A stretch of 54,303 nt of DNA from Chryseobacterium sp. FH2 (GCF_001045455.1 NZ_LFNE01000016.1:1-54303), one strand, 5' to 3'; positions 9,035-18,860 are shown, numbered from the stretch's first letter. Numbers and translations: made by a program. Notes: a model not told the origin generated them from the sequence alone.

Positions 9035-9574
9035 ATGAAAAAAAATATAATTTATCTTGTATTAATCGCCATTATCGGGGTAATTGCTTTCGTTCCGGGA
9101 GTAAAAGATACATTGAGAGATGCTTTCTTTCCCGTTGCTGCGATTGAAAATGCTGTTCATGTAAGTGAAGAAGATTACGATATTGATTTAAAAGGCATTA
9201 ACGTTCCAAGCACGAATCTTAAAACGTTTAAAGACAAACCTGTTTTTCTTAATTTTTGGGGAACCTGGTGCCCTCCGTGCAGAAAAGAATGGCCGACGAT
9301 TCAAAAATTATACGACACAAGAAAGGAAAATGTAGATTTTGTATTAATTGCGATGAATGATCAGGAAGAGGCTGTGAGAAAATTTTTGAAAGATAACAAT
9401 TATAACGTTCCTGTTTATATTGCACAAAGTCCTATTTCTGAAAAATTATTACCAAAGGTTTTCCCTACGACTTTCCTTTTAGATAAATCAGGAAGAATAT
9501 TGATAAAAGAAGATGCTTACAGAGATTGGAATACAGAATCTGTGCACCAATTTATTGATAACATTATTAAATAA
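9035..9574 (+). CDS. TlpA/ResA-like membrane-anchored thiol-disulfide oxidoreductase
   Basis: 179 residues. An N-terminal hydrophobic segment (IIYLVLIAIIGVIAFVPGV) works as a signal anchor. The redox centre is W78-CPPC (Cys79, Cys82) in the context FLNFWGTWCPPCRKEW, typical of the TlpA/ResA family, and the cis-proline loop is seen in KVFPTTFLLD. Proteins of this type reduce disulfides in the periplasm, often for cytochrome c maturation or envelope quality control. It lies 8 nt after the single-cysteine thioredoxin-like gene, which suggests a shared operon. The natural substrate cannot be told from the window. Confidence 0.9.
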   Translation: MKKNIIYLVLIAIIGVIAFVPGVKDTLRDAFFPVAAIENAVHVSEEDYDIDLKGINVPSTNLKTFKDKPVFLNFWGTWCPPCRKEWPTIQKLYDTRKENVDFVLIAMNDQEEAVRKFLKDNNYNVPVYIAQSPISEKLLPKVFPTTFLLDKSGRILIKEDAYRDWNTESVHQFIDNIIK

Positions 9575-9659
9575 TTTTTTTTAACTAAACTTTATAATTA
9601 TTTGGTATAGAATTTGCGAAATTTGTAAGGTTGAAAAATTATTTTAAACTAAACACAAA

Positions 9660-10007
9660 ATGAAGTATTCTAAATTAAATTTAGCTAAGCAGGCTATCAG
9701 TCACAAGGGCTTCGTAAAAAAAATTCCTGACATTTTCAGAATGATAAAATCCTGGAAGAAAGGATTTTACCCGATGAAATCCATCGACATCATTTTACCT
9801 TTATTAGGTATACTGTATATTATCTCGCCAATAGATTTAATTCCTGAGGTAGCCATTCCGGTAGTGGGAGTATTAGATGATTTGGCAGTTTTATCATTAG
9901 TAATACCCAAACTGATAAAAGAAGTTGATAAATTTTTGCTTTGGGAAGCTGAGCAAAAATACAGCGCTGCCGGTACAAAGGTTATCGATACGGAAATCGT
10001 AAAATAA
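9660..10007 (+). CDS. DUF1232 (YkvA-like) membrane protein
   Basis: 115 residues. The DUF1232 signature is clear in the middle: PLLGILYIISPIDLIPE followed by VGVLDDLAVL. This gives a short hydrophobic hairpin with the conserved SPIDLIPE motif at about residues 55-62. The N-terminus is basic and the C-terminus is hydrophilic. The molecular role of the family is not established. A gap of 85 nt precedes it and a terminator follows 7 nt past the stop, so it is probably a single-gene unit. Confidence 0.88.
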   Translation: MKYSKLNLAKQAISHKGFVKKIPDIFRMIKSWKKGFYPMKSIDIILPLLGILYIISPIDLIPEVAIPVVGVLDDLAVLSLVIPKLIKEVDKFLLWEAEQKYSAAGTKVIDTEIVK

Positions 10008-10014
10008 ACATAAG

Positions 10015-10037
10015 CCATCTCAAAAGGATGGTTTTTT
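10015..10037 (+). terminator. Terminator after the DUF1232 gene
   Basis: The arms CCATC (10015-10019) and GATGG (10027-10031) are followed by a run of seven T. Confidence 0.75.
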
Positions 10038-10103
10038 TGTGAACAATAAACTGCCAATTGACCAATTCATTATTCACAATTTCCCAGTTCACTTTCAAAT
10101 CCT

Positions 10104-10111
10104 TAAATTTG
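10104..10111 (+). promoter_or_regulatory. -7 box TAAATTTG for the UMP synthase gene
   Basis: TAAATTTG ends 19 nt before the ATG at 10131. The -33 element is not clear. Confidence 0.5.
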
Positions 10112-10130
10112 CAACATCTAATAAAAAATA

Positions 10131-11510
10131 ATGGAAAGTAAAAAAGAATTCTTTTTAGAATGCTACAAACTAGGCATCATTAAATTCGGAAGGTTTACAT
10201 TAAAAAGCGGAATTGAAAGTCCGTTTTATGTAGATTTACGACCTTTGGCATCAGATCCTAAAATCTTAAAAAATCTTGCCAATTATTTATTGGAAATGCT
10301 TCCTTTGGATAATTTTGATTTGATTTGCGGAGTTCCTTATGCTGCACTTCCTATGGCTACTGCAATGTCTTTGGAAAGCTACATTCCGTTGATTATCAAA
10401 AGAAAAGAAGCTAAAAACTACGGTACTAAAAAATTGATTGAAGGGATTTACCAAAAAGGACAAAACTGTCTTTTGGTAGAAGATGTAATTACTTCTGGGA
10501 AATCTTTAGTAGAAACCATCGCTGAAGTCGAGCAGGAAGATCTTAAAGTTGCTGATATTGTGGTAGTTCTTGACCGAGAACAAGGCGGAAAACAACTTTT
10601 GGAAAGCAAAGGATACAGAGTTCACACGCTTTTCAATATTTCAGAAGTTTGTACTATTCTTCAGGAGGACGGTCAGCTAACTGATGAAGAAGTAAAAAGA
10701 ATTCAGGATTTCTTACAAGGAAACCACATCCAGTTTGAGGAAAAACAAAGATGTTCTTATGAACAGAAACTAAAAGCTTCTCAACATTCTGTTTCTAGAA
10801 AATTATTAGAAATCGCTTTAGAAAAAAAATCAAACCTTATTGCTTCTGCAGACGTTACAACGACTCAGGAATTGTTGGATTTGGCAGAAAAAGTGGGCCC
10901 TCATATTATTGCATTAAAAACTCATATTGATATTATTTCTGATTTCGAATATGAAAAAACCATTATTCCATTAAAAACATTAGCTGCAAAACACCAGTTT
11001 TTATTAATGGAAGACAGAAAGTTCGCAGACATCGGAAATACTCAGGAACTTCAGTTTACAAGCGGAGTTTTCAAAATTACAGATTGGGCAGATTTCGTAA
11101 CTTCGCAGGTTATTGGTGGTTTTGAATCTTTAGACTGCTTCAAGAATGTAGGCGTGGTTGCTATTATCGGAATGTCTTCAAAAGGTACTTTGACAACAAG
11201 CAGCTATAGAGAAGAGGCTTTAAAGATAGCTTTATCTCATCCAAATGTTATTGGTGGGGTTTCTCAAAATCAGCTTCCTGACGAAATTTTACTATTCACT
11301 CCGGGAGTAAATCTGGCAGATTCCGGTGACGGAAAAGGACAACAGTATAACACTCCGGAATATGTTTTCAACATGCTTCATACAGATTTCATCATCGTAG
11401 GAAGAGGAATTTATAAGTCTGAAAACCCCGAACAAGCTGCTGTAACATATAAAAACGGAGGCTGGAATGCTTATTTAAATTCTTTAGAAAAAAAAGCAAT
11501 TCAAGGCTAA
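10131..11510 (+). CDS. pyrEF: Bifunctional UMP synthase (orotate phosphoribosyltransferase - OMP decarboxylase fusion)
   Basis: 459 residues with two enzymes in one chain, catalysing the last two steps of UMP synthesis. Residues 1 to about 200 are OPRT: GRFTLKSGIESPFYVDLR near the start and the PRPP loop LLVEDVITSGKS at about 118-129. After a linker (about 200-225), OMP decarboxylase covers about 226-455, with the catalytic MEDRKFADIGNT segment and the phosphate-binding end IIVGRGIY. Most bacteria keep pyrE and pyrF apart. The OPRT-ODC order here is the one found in animal and plant UMP synthases; such fusions are known in some Bacteroidota. The gene stands alone between a terminator and the next promoter. 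Confidence 0.95.
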   Translation: MESKKEFFLECYKLGIIKFGRFTLKSGIESPFYVDLRPLASDPKILKNLANYLLEMLPLDNFDLICGVPYAALPMATAMSLESYIPLIIKRKEAKNYGTKKLIEGIYQKGQNCLLVEDVITSGKSLVETIAEVEQEDLKVADIVVVLDREQGGKQLLESKGYRVHTLFNISEVCTILQEDGQLTDEEVKRIQDFLQGNHIQFEEKQRCSYEQKLKASQHSVSRKLLEIALEKKSNLIASADVTTTQELLDLAEKVGPHIIALKTHIDIISDFEYEKTIIPLKTLAAKHQFLLMEDRKFADIGNTQELQFTSGVFKITDWADFVTSQVIGGFESLDCFKNVGVVAIIGMSSKGTLTTSSYREEALKIALSHPNVIGGVSQNQLPDEILLFTPGVNLADSGDGKGQQYNTPEYVFNMLHTDFIIVGRGIYKSENPEQAAVTYKNGGWNAYLNSLEKKAIQG

Positions 11511-11539
11511 AATCATTATAAAATATATTCAAAATAAGC

Positions 11540-11547
11540 TATATTTG
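11540..11547 (+). promoter_or_regulatory. -7 box TATATTTG before the 11565 gene
   Basis: TATATTTG ends 17 nt before the TTG start codon at 11565, which supports a separate transcription unit and this start. Confidence 0.5.
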
Positions 11548-11564
11548 ACACTTTATCAGAATTA

Positions 11565-14387
11565 TTGAAAAAGTTTAGTATTTGTCTTATATTGTTTTGG
11601 GGAGTTGTTCAGGTTTCTGCACAAAAAGACAGCATATATATTGAAGCGAAATTATCCGCAGACAGAAAAATGCTGGATGTGAATCAGGAAATCACCTATT
11701 ATAACCACTCTGAGAAAGATTTAAATGCCATAAAACTTTTAAACTGGATTTCTGCATATAACAAAAGAGGGACATCGCTTGTTTACAGAAAACTTGAAGA
11801 CAGAAATAATGATTTGCATTTTGCCAAACCAGAGCAATTGGGCAAAGTATTAAGTTTAGATATAAAAAATTCAGTTAATAATCGGGATATTCCTGTTAAT
11901 AATATTTCAGATGAAAATCTTTTCCTTCCATTGGAAAAAGCTTTGAAACCTGGAGAAAATGTAAAATTACTGCTTCATTATCAGATGCAGCTTCCTGATA
12001 AAAAATTTACCGGATACGGTACATCTGATAAAAATGTGGCTTTAAAATATTTCTTTATTGTTCCGGATCATTTTGATCCGGACAATATTTCCAAAAGAGA
12101 TTATTATGATATTGAGGAATCTGTAAACTTCAATACTTATTGGACGGTCAATTTCGACATTCCCATAAATTATTTTATCGAAAGTAATCTTCAACAGATT
12201 CAGATGAATTCTTTCAAAGGCTATCTTGATTCTGATCCCGAATTTTTAATTTCCGAAAACCAATTCCCAGCTATTATTATTAATACAGAAGGGATTAACA
12301 CTGAAATAAAATTTGGATATAATTTAACATCTCAGGAAAAACAAAACCTTGAGTTTTATCTTCCTCTACATTTAAAATTTATCAAAGACAGAATCGGAGC
12401 TGTTCCTGACAGATTATTTATTTCTGATAAATTCCGAGGTAAAGAAGATTTTTTTGGAAATAATGATATTACATTCTGGAAATTCAAATTCCAAATGTTT
12501 ACAGATACAGAAAAAACAGATTTAGATTATTTTGGAATTATTGCCAAAAAAATTCTTGATGAAAGTGTTATCACAGACAAAGAAGACAATCATTGGTTCA
12601 AAAACGGCCTAAAATCTTATCTGGAACTGCAGTATTTGAAAAAGTTTTACAGCGAAACAAAAATACTTGGAAACCTCCCTGAAACTAAAATTTTTGGCGT
12701 AAAACCGTTAAAATTATTTCATGCTTCGAATGTGAAATTGGTTGACCGTTACGGTTTAGCTTATCAATATATTATGTCTCAGAATCTTGATCAGAAAATT
12801 GATGAAAACTTTACAGGTTTAAGTAATTTTAATGATATGGCAATCAGCAGTTTTGAAACAGGAAGCCTGTTTAATTATTCTGCCGATAAAATGGGATATG
12901 AAAATTTTAACAGTACCGTTAAAGATTTTATTGTTAAAAATACTGACAAGCCAATAAAACCTGAAGATTTTCTGAAAGAACTTTCCGAAAAAGATAAAAC
13001 TACAAATTATCTGGATGCATTTTTGAAACAGAAAAATAGAGTTAATTTCAAATTAAAAAGAATCAGAAGAGATGATGATTCCTTAAATATTAAAATCACA
13101 AAAAATACAGATACCGCAATTCCTGTAAAATTGGAAACGGAAACCAGAAATGGAGAAACAAAATCTTATTGGATTGATACAGACGAGAATGAGAGAATCA
13201 AAACATTTTCAGTTCCTGCTTTAGATATTTATAAAATCACTCTGAATGATGATTATATTTTCCCTGAATCTAATTACAGAGATAATTTTCTATATGCTAA
13301 AGGGTTCTTTTCAAATAACAAGAAAATCAAATTAAAACTTATAAAAGATATTCCAAATCCGGAATTCAATGAGATTTATATAACTCCGAGAGTTCGTTTT
13401 AACAATGCTTATGACAAATTTCTTTTTGGAATTAATTTTAAAAATCAATCATTATTTGACCAAAAGTTCCTATATTCTTTCACGCCGATGTATAGTTCAG
13501 GAACAGGGAAAATGACTGGTTCAGGGGCAGTTTCATATTCTTTTTTACCAGCTGAAAGCATTATAAGAAGCTTGACTTTTGGTATTTCAGGCTCTTATTT
13601 TCACTATGATTATGATTTAGCTTATAGAAAAGCATCATTCTTCACAAACTTAAATTTCAGAAAGAACCCGAGAAGTACGGTAAGTCGCGGAATTGCTTTT
13701 TCATATAATTACCTTGAAAGAGATCTTAACCAGCTTATGATTAACAGAGGAGATTATGATAAATATAATCTTTGGAGCTTAGGTTACGGATACGCTGACA
13801 GTCAGATGATTCACGAAAAAAGCTTAAGTGTAAGTACTCAGGGAATGGAAGATTTCAACAAAATTACTGCAGAAGGTTTCTACAGATGGGAATTTGCTCC
13901 AAAACAAAAATTGAGTTTAAGGGTATTTGCCGGGTATTTTGCAAGGAACGAAACCCGAAATAATATGTTTAATTATGGAATTTCCAGAGTCTCAAACTAT
14001 GCCTTTTCTTATACTTTATTGGGCGAAAGTGCAAACAGCGGGATTTTATCACAGCAATATATTCTTGCCGACGGAGGATTCAAATCTTTCATTCCGGGAA
14101 CGGTAAACCACTGGATTACATCTTTTAATGTAGATTCCAGTGTCTGGAAAATTTTTCACGTATATGCCGATGCCGGAGTTTATAAAAACAAAAATCAACC
14201 CACTAAGTTTATTTGGGACAGTGGTATAAAAGTGAGAGTAATTCCCGATTTTCTTGAAGTATACTTCCCTATTCAGTCTTCTTTAGGCTTTGAACCCGGT
14301 TTTAGAGACTATGCAAAACGTATTAGATATACTTTGGTATTAAACCTGGGCTCTATCATTAATGCCGCAAGAAGAGGCTGGTATTAA
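11565..14387 (+). CDS. M1-aminopeptidase-like envelope protein with C-terminal beta-barrel, zinc motif absent
   Basis: 940 residues starting at TTG, which yields a good signal peptide (MKKFSICLILFWGVVQVSA, cut before QKD); no in-frame ATG fits. Residues about 20-500 follow the plan of M1/gluzincin aminopeptidases: an N-terminal beta domain, then a helical part with HWFKNGLKSYLELQYLKKFY at the place of the family helix downstream of the zinc site. No HExxH occurs anywhere in the protein, so the zinc centre is lost. From about 600 on, alternating aromatic beta strands ending in W-Y suggest an outer-membrane barrel. Likely a non-catalytic surface protein; the function is unknown. Confidence 0.8.
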   Translation: MKKFSICLILFWGVVQVSAQKDSIYIEAKLSADRKMLDVNQEITYYNHSEKDLNAIKLLNWISAYNKRGTSLVYRKLEDRNNDLHFAKPEQLGKVLSLDIKNSVNNRDIPVNNISDENLFLPLEKALKPGENVKLLLHYQMQLPDKKFTGYGTSDKNVALKYFFIVPDHFDPDNISKRDYYDIEESVNFNTYWTVNFDIPINYFIESNLQQIQMNSFKGYLDSDPEFLISENQFPAIIINTEGINTEIKFGYNLTSQEKQNLEFYLPLHLKFIKDRIGAVPDRLFISDKFRGKEDFFGNNDITFWKFKFQMFTDTEKTDLDYFGIIAKKILDESVITDKEDNHWFKNGLKSYLELQYLKKFYSETKILGNLPETKIFGVKPLKLFHASNVKLVDRYGLAYQYIMSQNLDQKIDENFTGLSNFNDMAISSFETGSLFNYSADKMGYENFNSTVKDFIVKNTDKPIKPEDFLKELSEKDKTTNYLDAFLKQKNRVNFKLKRIRRDDDSLNIKITKNTDTAIPVKLETETRNGETKSYWIDTDENERIKTFSVPALDIYKITLNDDYIFPESNYRDNFLYAKGFFSNNKKIKLKLIKDIPNPEFNEIYITPRVRFNNAYDKFLFGINFKNQSLFDQKFLYSFTPMYSSGTGKMTGSGAVSYSFLPAESIIRSLTFGISGSYFHYDYDLAYRKASFFTNLNFRKNPRSTVSRGIAFSYNYLERDLNQLMINRGDYDKYNLWSLGYGYADSQMIHEKSLSVSTQGMEDFNKITAEGFYRWEFAPKQKLSLRVFAGYFARNETRNNMFNYGISRVSNYAFSYTLLGESANSGILSQQYILADGGFKSFIPGTVNHWITSFNVDSSVWKIFHVYADAGVYKNKNQPTKFIWDSGIKVRVIPDFLEVYFPIQSSLGFEPGFRDYAKRIRYTLVLNLGSIINAARRGWY

Positions 14388-14452
14388 AATAAAAGATAAC
14401 CCACAAAAAATGTATTTATAAGTATCCTTTCTATGCTTTTAAAATTCAATCA

Positions 14453-14488
14453 TAAAAAAGCAGCCATTTCAAATTTGAAATGGCTGCT
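14453..14488 (-). terminator. 30-nt perfect palindromic terminator
   Basis: A perfect palindrome at 14459-14488 (arms AGCAGCCATTTCAAA) lies between the convergent genes 11565 and 14513. The T-run is on the minus strand (six T), so it mainly ends the 14513-15382 transcript. Confidence 0.85.
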
Positions 14489-14512
14489 AATATTTTATAA
14501 AATCTTATAGGA

Positions 14513-15382
14513 TTAGTCTTTTAAGATTTTTTGAGAAACCGGTTGATTGTTTACAGTACCAGTAACAATATAGTTTCCTCTTCCCAATTCAGAAACATCT
14601 AAATTAGAATCAGCTTTTACAGAAGCACTTTTCACAACCTGTCCAAGCATATTGTAAATTTTCACATCCTTAGCATCAGATCCGAAAGTAATTCCGTTTT
14701 CTTTTACAAAAGTGTTTTTTACGAAATTAGCTTTATTTAAAGATATGATATCATTAACAGATAAAGTCGTACATACATTAGTTGGTGAAGCTGAGTTTGT
14801 TGGTGCAACAGCTGCTAGTACAAAATCTGCGGCATTATTATTAGTATCTGTACAGCCTCCGTTTGATCTAAAAATAGCATTTGTTGTCGAACCTGCAGGA
14901 GCTGTATCTCCCCCTTCAGAAGCATTAGCAGTTCCCATTCCTACAAAATCAATAGCACCTGTTGGAGCTGTACCATTTATAGTAGTATCATTACTCATTA
15001 AAGCAATTTTTCCGTTACCTCCCATATTAACGTTACCAGATCCTGTAAATCCTCCGTCATAATCGACTGTCACCGGTAATGCAGCACCATTAGCAGCATT
15101 TCCAGCAAATCCAACCAAATAATATGAATAAGGAGCAATAGTAGCACCTGATGGAAGGGTTATCTTACCTGACCAGTTTCCTGTAGATGTAGCAGAACCA
15201 TATTGCAAAGACCATCCGGCAATATTTACAGCTGCCGCTGTCTTATTGAAAAGAACAACAAAGTCTCTATTATAAGTAGCCCCAGAGTTACCCCCGTTCG
15301 CATAAACCTGGGCAATTGTCACTTGTGCATTCATCAATGCTGCCGTAGCGAACATCCCTAAAACAGTAAAGATTTTTTTCAT
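14513..15382 (-). CDS. Secreted lamin-tail-domain protein with T9SS sorting domain
   Basis: 289 residues. The signal peptide MKKIFTVLGMFATAALMNA is cut before QVT. Residues about 20-195 form a lamin-tail-like (LTD) beta-sandwich: IAQVYANGGNSGATYNRDFVVLFN and AAVNIAGWSLQYGSA are typical of this domain. The C-terminal about 75 residues are a type A T9SS sorting domain (KIYNMLGQVVKSAS, then LDVSELGRGNYIVTG, ending SQKILKD), which sends the protein through the type IX system to the cell surface or medium. A strong terminator follows. The lamin-tail domain is often found in secreted nucleases or as a binding module; here it stands alone, so it is probably a binding protein. Confidence 0.92.
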   Translation of the reverse strand: MKKIFTVLGMFATAALMNAQVTIAQVYANGGNSGATYNRDFVVLFNKTAAAVNIAGWSLQYGSATSTGNWSGKITLPSGATIAPYSYYLVGFAGNAANGAALPVTVDYDGGFTGSGNVNMGGNGKIALMSNDTTINGTAPTGAIDFVGMGTANASEGGDTAPAGSTTNAIFRSNGGCTDTNNNAADFVLAAVAPTNSASPTNVCTTLSVNDIISLNKANFVKNTFVKENGITFGSDAKDVKIYNMLGQVVKSASVKADSNLDVSELGRGNYIVTGTVNNQPVSQKILKD

Positions 15383-15533
15383 GATTTAAAAATTTAATTA
15401 TTAATAATTTAGACTGCTAAAATACAGGTATTTTTACTTTTTACACAATAATTAATGTAAATTTTTGTTAATAATGCTAAATCCTCTATTGTAAACAATT
15501 TTTAGTTATTTTTACCAATTATTTTCCAAGAGC

Positions 15534-18500
15534 TTGCGGAATTTTTTTTTAATATTCGTGCTGTTTTTCATGGGCTTATCATATAATAATGCTCAGGTTT
15601 TCTCGTGGAAAAATCCGAACCTTCCGGAAGATTCTATAAAAAAAGACAGCGTTCTTGCAGCTAGACTTGAACAGGATATATTTTCAAAAGATACATTAGA
15701 TTTTGTAAAAACCAGTAACAGAATTATAGTTGACGAAGCTGTTCTTGCCAGAAATGATAAAAAAAGATTTTTAGGAGAACTTAATTCTAAAGGTTCTATT
15801 ATCCGGGGTATTACTTTTGGTAACAATCAGGGACAATCTGTGCAAAGCTCAATGGATTTACAGATTTCAGGGCGATTATCTAAAGATGTTACCATTCTGG
15901 CCAGTATTTCAGACCACAACTTACCGATTCAGGCAGATGGTTACACTCAGACTTTAGAAGAATTCGATAAAATCTACATGCAGCTTAATATTAAGGATAA
16001 ATCTATTCTTAGAGCAGGACATTTAGATTTAATAGAGGCCAAAAATTATTTTGCCAAATATCAAAGACGAAGCATGGGACTTGAGTTCCAGACTGAATTC
16101 GGGAAAGAGAATAAAACTTTTGTAGATGTTTCAATGGGAGTTGCACGAAGCGAATTCCACAGGGTTCGTTTCCAAGGGGTCGAAGGTAACCAAGGACCTT
16201 ATCGTCTGACAGGTAAAAATGGAGAACAGTTCATTACCCTTATTTCAGGTTCTGAGCAGGTTTTTATCGACGGTATTTTAATGAAACGTGGCGAAAATCA
16301 GGATTATACCATTAATTATAATACAGGTGAGGTTACTTTCACCAGTTTCCGACCTATTTTTCAGCAAAATTTCATTACGATATCATATAATTATACAAAT
16401 AGAAATTATTCCAGATATTTATTCACAGGAAAAGTTGAGCACACAAGGGAAAAGTTTAAAATCGGCTTAAACTGGTTTATGGAAAATGATAATAAAAATG
16501 CTCCACTTGCCCTTAATTTATCTAAAGAAGATGAACAAATTTTGGCTGATGCAGGAAATAATCAGGATTTAATGTATGCACCTTCCGCAATTGTCACGCC
16601 ATACGATGTAAATAAAATCTTATATAAACTGGTTCAGAACCCAAATGGAAATTATTACGAATTTTCCACTGATGCTAATGAAACACTTTATCAGGTTTCA
16701 TATACCTATTTTGGAGTAAACCTCGGAGATTATAAAATTACCCAGACTACCAACAATGGCCGTGTTTTTGAATATGCAGGGCCAAACCAGGGCGATTATA
16801 GAGCTGTAAGAAAACTTCCTTCACCCCAAAAAGCACAGGTTTATTCATTAAACACAGAAGTTGCTTTAAAAGATGGTAAAATTGGAGCCGATTTTTCATT
16901 AAGTAATTATGATTTAAACCTATTTTCATCAAAAGACTCAGATCAGAACATCGGGTATGCAGGGCGTATTTTCGGAAATAAAACATTTACAAAAAACAGC
17001 TGGAAAGGCACACCAAGTTTTGAATATCAATACATTGACAAACAGTTTCACATTTTAGACCGTATTAATGATGTTGAATTTTCCAGAGACTTCAACTTAA
17101 CTCAGGAATTTAGTGGAAGAACCCAAAACAGATTTATATTTAGCTTCTTAAATAAATGGAATAATAAATCTAACGTAAACTATAGAATTAATTATCTTGA
17201 TGAAAAAGATTCTTACAAAGGGATTAAAAATGACTTAGATTTTGGATGGTTTAAAGGCAAATTTTTCACCAAAGGAAATTTATCTTACTTAGAAACAAAT
17301 GCCACTCTTCAAGATACAAAATTCATCAGAGGTGGGGTTTCTACTGAATATACAGGCAAAAAAGGAAGCTGGGCATTCGGTGGAAGCATGGAGCATAATG
17401 AGAAAACCTATAATGACACTCAGTTGATGGATGTTACAAGTTTCAGCTGGAAAGAAATTTTTGTTCAAAAGAAAATTGGTGACAGTACAAGAACCAAATT
17501 ACTGACGAAACTTTACATGAGAGACAATGACTCCGTGCGTGACAACAGGCTCCAGAATATGAACAATATTTTGGGAGTTATGGCGGAAAGCCAGCTTATC
17601 AAAACTGAAAAAACTACTTTAAATATATTGCTTCATTATAGAAAATTCTTTTATCAAAATCAGGATATTGATATGTCCAGAAATAATGATTTTGTGGTTG
17701 GAAATATTCTTTACAACCAGCAGCTTTTCAGAAATGGTATGCGTTTACAGGCTTTCTATGAATTAGGAAACGGACAGGAGGCTCAAAGAGAATTTCAATA
17801 CATTAAAGTTACAGACGGGCAAGGGGTTTATAAATGGACGGATTATAACGGAGACGGAATTCAGCAGCTTGATGAATTTGAAATTGCCGAATATTCGGAT
17901 TTAGCACAATACATAAGGGTGTACACCAATTCTGTACGATATATACCATCCAATAAAAATAAATTACAGCTGGCTCTGTTTGTCAATCCATCAATAGTTT
18001 TCAATTCTGAAAATAAATTTTTAAAACGTTGGAATTTTAATATTTCATTAAATTCTCAAAATTCTTTCTACAAAAAAGATAAGGTTTTAGTTTTAAATCC
18101 GTTTGAAAAAAGTGATGATCAGATCCTTAAGAATCAAAATATTTTAGCCTCTGTTCAGTTTAGCCCGACAGAAAAATCCGGCTGGAATGGTAACTATCGA
18201 TTTATATCAAATGACAACCTCATTAATGCCAATTTCAGTAATGAAGAGAGGGAACAAACTTCACACTTTGTAAACATCGGATATTGGTTTAATAAAGAAT
18301 TCAGAATAGACTGGGAAAATTCGGTTCACAGCATTCAAAACTCTTCGCAATTGTTTGCAACAAGAGATTATCATTTAAGCAATTTCGAAACCAAGCCAAA
18401 AGCAACCTATAAATTTACCGATGCTATTCAGGCTGAGCTTTCATCTGCCTTCCGTCAAAAGCAAAGAACAGATGGTGAAGAACTATTAAAAGCATTTGAT

Positions 18501-18767
18501 ATCACAGGAACAATTCAGTGGGAACGTAAGAAAACTTCTATCAGAGGTAATTTTTCATTTATCAATAATAATTTTACAGGAAATAATTTCACAATTGTCG
18601 GAAACCAAATGTTAGATGGTTTAAAACCAGGAAAAAACCAGGTCTGGAGTGTATTTATTCAGCAGGCAATTAATTCTTTCTTACAATTAAACTTAAATTA
18701 TGAAGGAAGAAATTCCGGTGAAAGAACCATTCATATCGGAAGTATGCAGGTGAAAGCAAGTTTCTAG
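15534..18767 (+). CDS. Very large outer-membrane or surface beta-rich protein with EF-hand-like loop
   Basis: 1077 residues starting at a TTG that gives a signal peptide (MRNFFLIFVLFFMGLSYNNA, before QVF). Most of the chain is alternating aromatic beta strands. Near residues 240-275 is a DGILMKRGENQDYTINYNTG-type hairpin followed by EVTF, like repeats in the giant Bacteroidota protein SprA. At about residues 768-785 the stretch DYNGDGIQQLDEFEIAEY is a calcium-binding EF-hand or thrombospondin-like loop with Asp, Asn and Glu in the ligand positions. No T9SS sorting domain is seen at the end. Probably an outer-membrane barrel; its substrate is unknown. dusB follows with its own promoter. Confidence 0.8.
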   Translation: MRNFFLIFVLFFMGLSYNNAQVFSWKNPNLPEDSIKKDSVLAARLEQDIFSKDTLDFVKTSNRIIVDEAVLARNDKKRFLGELNSKGSIIRGITFGNNQGQSVQSSMDLQISGRLSKDVTILASISDHNLPIQADGYTQTLEEFDKIYMQLNIKDKSILRAGHLDLIEAKNYFAKYQRRSMGLEFQTEFGKENKTFVDVSMGVARSEFHRVRFQGVEGNQGPYRLTGKNGEQFITLISGSEQVFIDGILMKRGENQDYTINYNTGEVTFTSFRPIFQQNFITISYNYTNRNYSRYLFTGKVEHTREKFKIGLNWFMENDNKNAPLALNLSKEDEQILADAGNNQDLMYAPSAIVTPYDVNKILYKLVQNPNGNYYEFSTDANETLYQVSYTYFGVNLGDYKITQTTNNGRVFEYAGPNQGDYRAVRKLPSPQKAQVYSLNTEVALKDGKIGADFSLSNYDLNLFSSKDSDQNIGYAGRIFGNKTFTKNSWKGTPSFEYQYIDKQFHILDRINDVEFSRDFNLTQEFSGRTQNRFIFSFLNKWNNKSNVNYRINYLDEKDSYKGIKNDLDFGWFKGKFFTKGNLSYLETNATLQDTKFIRGGVSTEYTGKKGSWAFGGSMEHNEKTYNDTQLMDVTSFSWKEIFVQKKIGDSTRTKLLTKLYMRDNDSVRDNRLQNMNNILGVMAESQLIKTEKTTLNILLHYRKFFYQNQDIDMSRNNDFVVGNILYNQQLFRNGMRLQAFYELGNGQEAQREFQYIKVTDGQGVYKWTDYNGDGIQQLDEFEIAEYSDLAQYIRVYTNSVRYIPSNKNKLQLALFVNPSIVFNSENKFLKRWNFNISLNSQNSFYKKDKVLVLNPFEKSDDQILKNQNILASVQFSPTEKSGWNGNYRFISNDNLINANFSNEEREQTSHFVNIGYWFNKEFRIDWENSVHSIQNSSQLFATRDYHLSNFETKPKATYKFTDAIQAELSSAFRQKQRTDGEELLKAFDITGTIQWERKKTSIRGNFSFINNNFTGNNFTIVGNQMLDGLKPGKNQVWSVFIQQAINSFLQLNLNYEGRNSGERTIHIGSMQVKASF

Positions 18768-18860
18768 CATTTTAAATTCACTCTAAAATTAACTTATATC
18801 TTGTTTCAACTTTAAAAATATTCAGAAAATCCTGATAGATTATATCATTTTTAATTTTTG

